NCBI GenBank assembly: GCA_963744935.1 | Contig: CAVUVM010000004.1 | Span: 124,001-188,000 of the forward strand | Direction of reading: 5' to 3' | DNA length: 64,000 nt | DNA from: Bog-473 sp963744935 | GTDB taxonomy: Bacteria > Actinomycetota > Acidimicrobiia > Acidimicrobiales > RAAP-2 | In this document: in pieces, positions 60,565 to 64,000 of the stretch | Layout of the letters: each line of letters begins with the position of its first letter | Position numbering within the stretch: position 1 is the first letter of the stretch | Translations under genes and position numbers: made by a program | The notes under the pieces: model-generated | What the model was told of the DNA's origin: nothing | Database searches by the model: none | Seen by the model: the letters and a program-made list of their open reading frames with translations, nothing else

Positions 60565-61392
60565 TCAGGTCGTGATCGCCCCGTCGATGGACAGGATCGC
60601 ACCCGTCACGTAGTCGGCTTCGTGCGAGCCAAGGTACGCGAACGCTCCAGCGATCTCGTGCGGATAGGCGAAGCCAATTGGTGTCATGAGCCGCTCTATG
60701 AGCTTCATGTCGGCGTCAGCCGGCGGTCCGAAGTTGTGGATGATCGGGGTGTCGACACCTCCCGGAGCGACCCCGTTCACCCTGACACCCTTGGCCATGT
60801 ACTCGACCGCGAGCGCCTTGGTCAGTAGCTTCACGCCACCCTTTGAGGCACAGTACGCGGCCGAGTACGGCTGGCCGATGACGCCCGCGGTCGACACGGT
60901 GTTCACGATGGCGCCCCCGCGTTCGATCATGCCTGGCAGCACGGCGCGGCACATCAGGAAGGTCCCCGTCAGGTTGACCGCGATGATCTTGTCCCATCCG
61001 CCGAGCGATTGTTCGGTCGTGTGCGAGAAGCCTCCGATACCTGCGATGTTGCACAGGTTCGTGATGGGACCGAGATCCGCTTCGGCCTGCGCCACTGCCG
61101 ACGCCACCACGTCCTCGTCGGTCACGTCGCAGCGCACCGCGATCGCTCGCCCACCCGCCTCGGCCGCCTCCGTGCTGATCTCCGCGGCCACAGCGTCGAT
61201 AGCGTCCTCAGCTACGTCGAGGCAGGCCACCGCGGCGCCCTCGGCCGCCAGGCGGCGTGCCGTGGCGCGGCCGATCCCTGAAGCGGCGCCGGTGACCAGC
61301 GCGACGTGCCCGCGGTAGCGACCCGGCGTGACCGACTCGGGGACAGTCCCTCGGTTGGGGTCGGACTCGCCGACTCTGGTGGTGGGACTCAT
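60565..61392 (-). CDS. SDR-family oxidoreductase
   Basis: It encodes 275 residues from ATG 61392 with AAGGAG upstream. The Rossmann motif VTGAASGIGRATARRL is at about 33-48, NIAGIGG near 112, then Ser in IVNTVSTAG and the Y-x-x-x-K motif SAAYCASKGG near 175-183. It is a classical NAD(P)-dependent dehydrogenase. Adjacent to a FadD-like ligase, it could oxidise a hydroxyacyl or alcohol intermediate; substrate unknown. Confidence 0.87.
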   Translation of the reverse strand: MSPTTRVGESDPNRGTVPESVTPGRYRGHVALVTGAASGIGRATARRLAAEGAAVACLDVAEDAIDAVAAEISTEAAEAGGRAIAVRCDVTDEDVVASAVAQAEADLGPITNLCNIAGIGGFSHTTEQSLGGWDKIIAVNLTGTFLMCRAVLPGMIERGGAIVNTVSTAGVIGQPYSAAYCASKGGVKLLTKALAVEYMAKGVRVNGVAPGGVDTPIIHNFGPPADADMKLIERLMTPIGFAYPHEIAGAFAYLGSHEADYVTGAILSIDGAITT

Positions 61393-61426
61393 GCGCGCTC
61401 CTTGTCCTCCGCGGGCCTGCGTGGGG

Positions 61427-63046
61427 TCACTGCCTAGCACCCCGCGGGCTGACCCGACGAGTTCCTGCCAGCCCGGCGCGTTGCTGTGCCGCACCACGCT
61501 CGGCCAGGGCTCCGAGCCGTACCGTGTCCACCTTCATCATGGGGGTCAGCGGCAGCTCCTCCACCACAACGAGGGCGTCAGGCGCCTTGTAGTCGGCCAG
61601 CATGCCGCTGCAGTGTGCGCGCAGCACGTCCAGCTCCGGCGTCGAGCCGGGAGCCGCGACGATCACCGCCACGCCGACCTCGCCCAACACATCGTCAGGC
61701 ACACCGCAGACCGCGACCCGCGCCACCGATCCGTGGGTCGCCAGCACTTCCTCGACCTCAGCTGGGTAGACGTTGTACCCGCCACGGATGTAGCGCTCGT
61801 GCGCCCGGCCCGAGAGCTGCAAGTTCCCCTCCGGAGTCCGGCGCCCGAAGTCTCCGGTCGTCACCCAGCCGTCGGGGGCGAGCACGCCTCGTGTGGCCAC
61901 AGCGTCGACGAGGTCACGCACGCTACGGCCCCGAACGGGGCCCCCGCCCCAATAGCCACGCATGGCGGCTGCGGAACGTAGGAGCACGCGGCCCACTGAT
62001 CCGTCGGGAACCGGACGTCCGTCGTCGTCCACGATGGCCAACTCGACCCCCGCGACCGGCTTCCCGACCGTCGTCGCCACTTCCTCGTCGGTCGAGGACA
62101 GCGTGGTACCGGTCCCGAGCGACGATTCGGTGGAGGTGTAGCGGACCACCACGGGAACGCCCAGCCGCCCGCGCAACTCGGCAACCATGGACGCGGGCAT
62201 GCGCGCCGCACCGGTACCGGCGACTCGCAGCGCCTTGAGATCGGCGCGGTCGAGCTCATCGCTGGCCAGCATGAGCGCCCACTGCGTGGGCACGCCCTGG
62301 GCCACCGTCACCCTCTCGCTCTCCAAAATCCGGACGGCCTCGTCGGCCCGCCAGGGCGTCGGGGTGATGATGGTCGTCACCGCATTGGCGATCTCGTCCC
62401 AGGCCCGGGTCATGTAGCCGACGTGCGCGAACGGCAGTGGCGAGAGCCGCCTGTCGCCAGGCTGGCTCAAGACGTCGGTGCCCCGCGCGACGGCGGCGAG
62501 GTTGACATGGTCGAAGATCGCGCCCTTCGGCTTCCCGGTGGTGCCGCTCGTCCAGACCACGGCGACTGGATCGTCGGGATGGAGCTCCGGCCACGATGTC
62601 GGCGGCGAGCCCGTCCAAGCTTCTCGGGCCTCGGCCTTGTCGACGACCGGAGCGGTGGTCTGCTCGGGCAGCGACCCGGCGCCGTGGGGTTCGACGACGA
62701 CGAGCGTCGGCGAGACCCGCTCGACGATTGATGCCACCTCGGCGGCGCCCATCCGCGGGTTGATGCCAGAGGTGATGGCGCCGAGCCGCAGTGCCGCGGC
62801 ATAGAGCACTGCGTACTCGATCGACGATGACAGCAGAAGGCACACCACATCGCCCTTGGCGACACCGCGCCGGGCCAGATAGCCCGCCACACCGTCGGCC
62901 GCCCGGTCCCATTGGGCGAAGGTGATGGTGCGGCGATCCGTCCCCACGTGTTCGACGTAGGCCTCCACGTCACCGTTGACCTGTGCCGCCTCACGCAGCA
63001 CCGAGACGACGGTCCGGTGGCGGTCCACAGGGATACGCGCGGGCAT
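61427..63046 (-). CDS. Acyl-CoA synthetase (AMP-binding)
   Basis: It encodes 539 residues from ATG 63046. Motifs: VVWTSGTTGKPKGAIFDHVNL near 165-185, RYTSTESSLGTGTTLSS near 300, WVTTGDFGRRTPEGNLQLSGRAHE (split) near 395, and the C-terminal catalytic Lys region PLTPMMKVDTVRL near 505. It activates an unknown carboxylate. It is divergent from fbiA (66 bases between starts) and heads the SDR/GT4/rmd run. Confidence 0.86.
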   Translation of the reverse strand: MPARIPVDRHRTVVSVLREAAQVNGDVEAYVEHVGTDRRTITFAQWDRAADGVAGYLARRGVAKGDVVCLLLSSSIEYAVLYAAALRLGAITSGINPRMGAAEVASIVERVSPTLVVVEPHGAGSLPEQTTAPVVDKAEAREAWTGSPPTSWPELHPDDPVAVVWTSGTTGKPKGAIFDHVNLAAVARGTDVLSQPGDRRLSPLPFAHVGYMTRAWDEIANAVTTIITPTPWRADEAVRILESERVTVAQGVPTQWALMLASDELDRADLKALRVAGTGAARMPASMVAELRGRLGVPVVVRYTSTESSLGTGTTLSSTDEEVATTVGKPVAGVELAIVDDDGRPVPDGSVGRVLLRSAAAMRGYWGGGPVRGRSVRDLVDAVATRGVLAPDGWVTTGDFGRRTPEGNLQLSGRAHERYIRGGYNVYPAEVEEVLATHGSVARVAVCGVPDDVLGEVGVAVIVAAPGSTPELDVLRAHCSGMLADYKAPDALVVVEELPLTPMMKVDTVRLGALAERGAAQQRAGLAGTRRVSPRGARQ

Positions 63047-63112
63047 GGCGGGCGGCGATGGTACCAGGGCGTGGCGGAAAGCCTGTCGGCCGGTCGCTCC
63101 TATGCTCGCGGC

Positions 63113-64000
63113 GTGCTGGTGGCCCTGTGCGGCGGCGTCGGGGCCGCCCGGATGCTTTCGGGGTTCGTGCGCGTCATTGCCCCGGCGGACATCACAGCGA
63201 TCGTCAACGTCGGTGACGACATGGTCCTCCACGGCTTGCGCATTAGTCCCGATATTGACACCGTCACCTACACGCTCGCCGGAATGGACAATCGTGAGAC
63301 GGGGTGGGGCGTGGCCGGCGAGAGCTGGACCGTGATGGCAGAGCTCGCGCGTCTCGGCGGCGAGGACTGGTTCCGCCTCGGTGATCGGGACCTGGCGACG
63401 CACCTGTTCCGCACCGAACGATTGCGCGCCGGCGAGACGCTGAGCTCGGTGACGGCCGCCGTGGCCAGGCGACGCGGCATCGCCGTGCGGCTGTTGCCGG
63501 TGACCGATGACCCGCTGTGCACACGCCTGACGCTGACGACCGCCACCGAGTTTGGGCCTGCCGGAACAGAGGTGGCCTTCCAGGACTATTTCGTGCGGCT
63601 CCACCACGACGTGGCCGTGCGAGCCGTCCGCTTCGATGGAGCCGAGAGAGCTCGGCCGGCACCCGACGTGCTGAGCTCCATTGGCGCGGCCGACAGCATC
63701 GTGGTGTGCCCATCGAACCCGATTGTCTCCATCGGGCCGCTGCTGGCGGTGGCTGGCGTCCGAGACGCCCTGGCGGCACGGCGGGACCACGTGGTCGCCG
63801 TCTCACCGATCATCGCAGGTGCTGCGTTGAAGGGTCCCGCCGACCGCCTCATGGCCGAGCTCGGCATCGACCCATCGGTGGTGGGCATTGCTCGTCTCTA
63901 CGCGCCGTGGGTCGGGACACTCGTGATCGACGTCGCCGACGCGGATCAGGCAGCGAGCGTCGAGGCCGAAGGGGTCCGGTGCATCGTCACCCGAACCGTG
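63113..64000 (+). CDS. fbiA: 2-phospho-L-lactate transferase (CofD/FbiA), 3' end cut by window edge
   Basis: The frame opens at GTG 63113 and is still open at the right edge after 296 codons; the family is about 310-330 residues, so only a short C-terminus is missing. Motifs: VALCGGVGAARML at the N-terminus, IVNVGDDMVLHGLRISPDID (split), YTLAGMDNRETGWG, and CPSNPIVSIGPLLA. It transfers the activated phospholactyl/phosphoenolpyruvyl group to Fo to build coenzyme F420. It is consistent with the LLM oxidoreductases elsewhere in the window. Confidence 0.93.
   Translation, partial: MLVALCGGVGAARMLSGFVRVIAPADITAIVNVGDDMVLHGLRISPDIDTVTYTLAGMDNRETGWGVAGESWTVMAELARLGGEDWFRLGDRDLATHLFRTERLRAGETLSSVTAAVARRRGIAVRLLPVTDDPLCTRLTLTTATEFGPAGTEVAFQDYFVRLHHDVAVRAVRFDGAERARPAPDVLSSIGAADSIVVCPSNPIVSIGPLLAVAGVRDALAARRDHVVAVSPIIAGAALKGPADRLMAELGIDPSVVGIARLYAPWVGTLVIDVADADQAASVEAEGVRCIVTRTV

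Noticed and set aside
1..64000. CRISPR arrays, rRNA and tRNA genes
   Set aside because: No spaced direct-repeat array, no rRNA-like conserved stretch and no convincing tRNA cloverleaf was seen by eye; a dedicated search would settle tRNAs.

Overview
The window is high-GC DNA with many GTG starts and 1- to 4-base start/stop overlaps. It comes from an actinobacterium, most likely a member of Acidimicrobiia or a related uncultured lineage (inference). Supporting signs are F420 chemistry (three luciferase-like oxidoreductases and an fbiA/cofD gene at the right edge), a Mycobacterium-type sterol side-chain catabolic set, exported proteins with repeated ASDGGIFxFG units, and the actinobacterial manB / Trm112-like / SIS-domain block.

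Layout. 1-8.3 kb is an accessory-looking stretch. It holds small membrane and exported proteins of unknown role, an IS110-family element with a structured non-coding end that is a candidate bridge RNA, a lipoprotein, a metallo-beta-lactamase-fold hydrolase, a P-loop kinase and a cysteine-repeat exported protein. 8.3-12.3 kb carries a biotin operon (bioA-bioF-bioD, minus strand) divergent from an archaeal-type riboflavin synthase. 12.4-24 kb mixes a secreted glutamic peptidase, an acyl-CoA dehydrogenase, two acyl-CoA synthetases, a PQQ-like propeller protein with six C-terminal 42-residue repeats, a frameshifted methionine aminopeptidase and small enzymes.

23.5-43 kb is the metabolic core, a sterol side-chain degradation island. 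It contains two FadD ligases (one frameshifted), a CYP125/142-like P450, two LLM oxidoreductases beside the P450 and one divergent from a ligase, a FadE26/FadE27-like pair divergent from a FadA5-like thiolase, and an overlapping five-gene operon (FadE29-like, ChsH2, FadE28-like, ChsH1, Ltp2) matching the mycobacterial igr operon. Motifs matching or close to the mycobacterial KstR operator lie in front of most of these units, so they are probably one regulon. No TetR/KstR gene or sterol-ring degradation gene is in the window.

42.9-64 kb is a cell-envelope and housekeeping block. It has a TobH-like SIS protein, a Trm112-like protein, phosphomannomutase, a CPBP protease, FtsH, an ECF sigma factor with a DUF4349-type partner, a DUF5719-like exported protein, a giant GT2 membrane glycosyltransferase, and an apparent six-gene minus-strand operon (AMP ligase, SDR, three GT4 glycosyltransferases, GDP-deoxymannose reductase-like gene) divergent from fbiA. 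The arrangement resembles the manB-wbbL-fbiA neighbourhood of mycobacteria and suggests deoxymannose-containing glycan synthesis.

Three otherwise conserved genes (map, a fadD, the rmd-like gene) are each broken by one small indel in GC-rich sequence, and a fourth (PaiB-like) may be. This could be real decay or residual assembly error. No rRNA, tRNA or CRISPR array was recognised.
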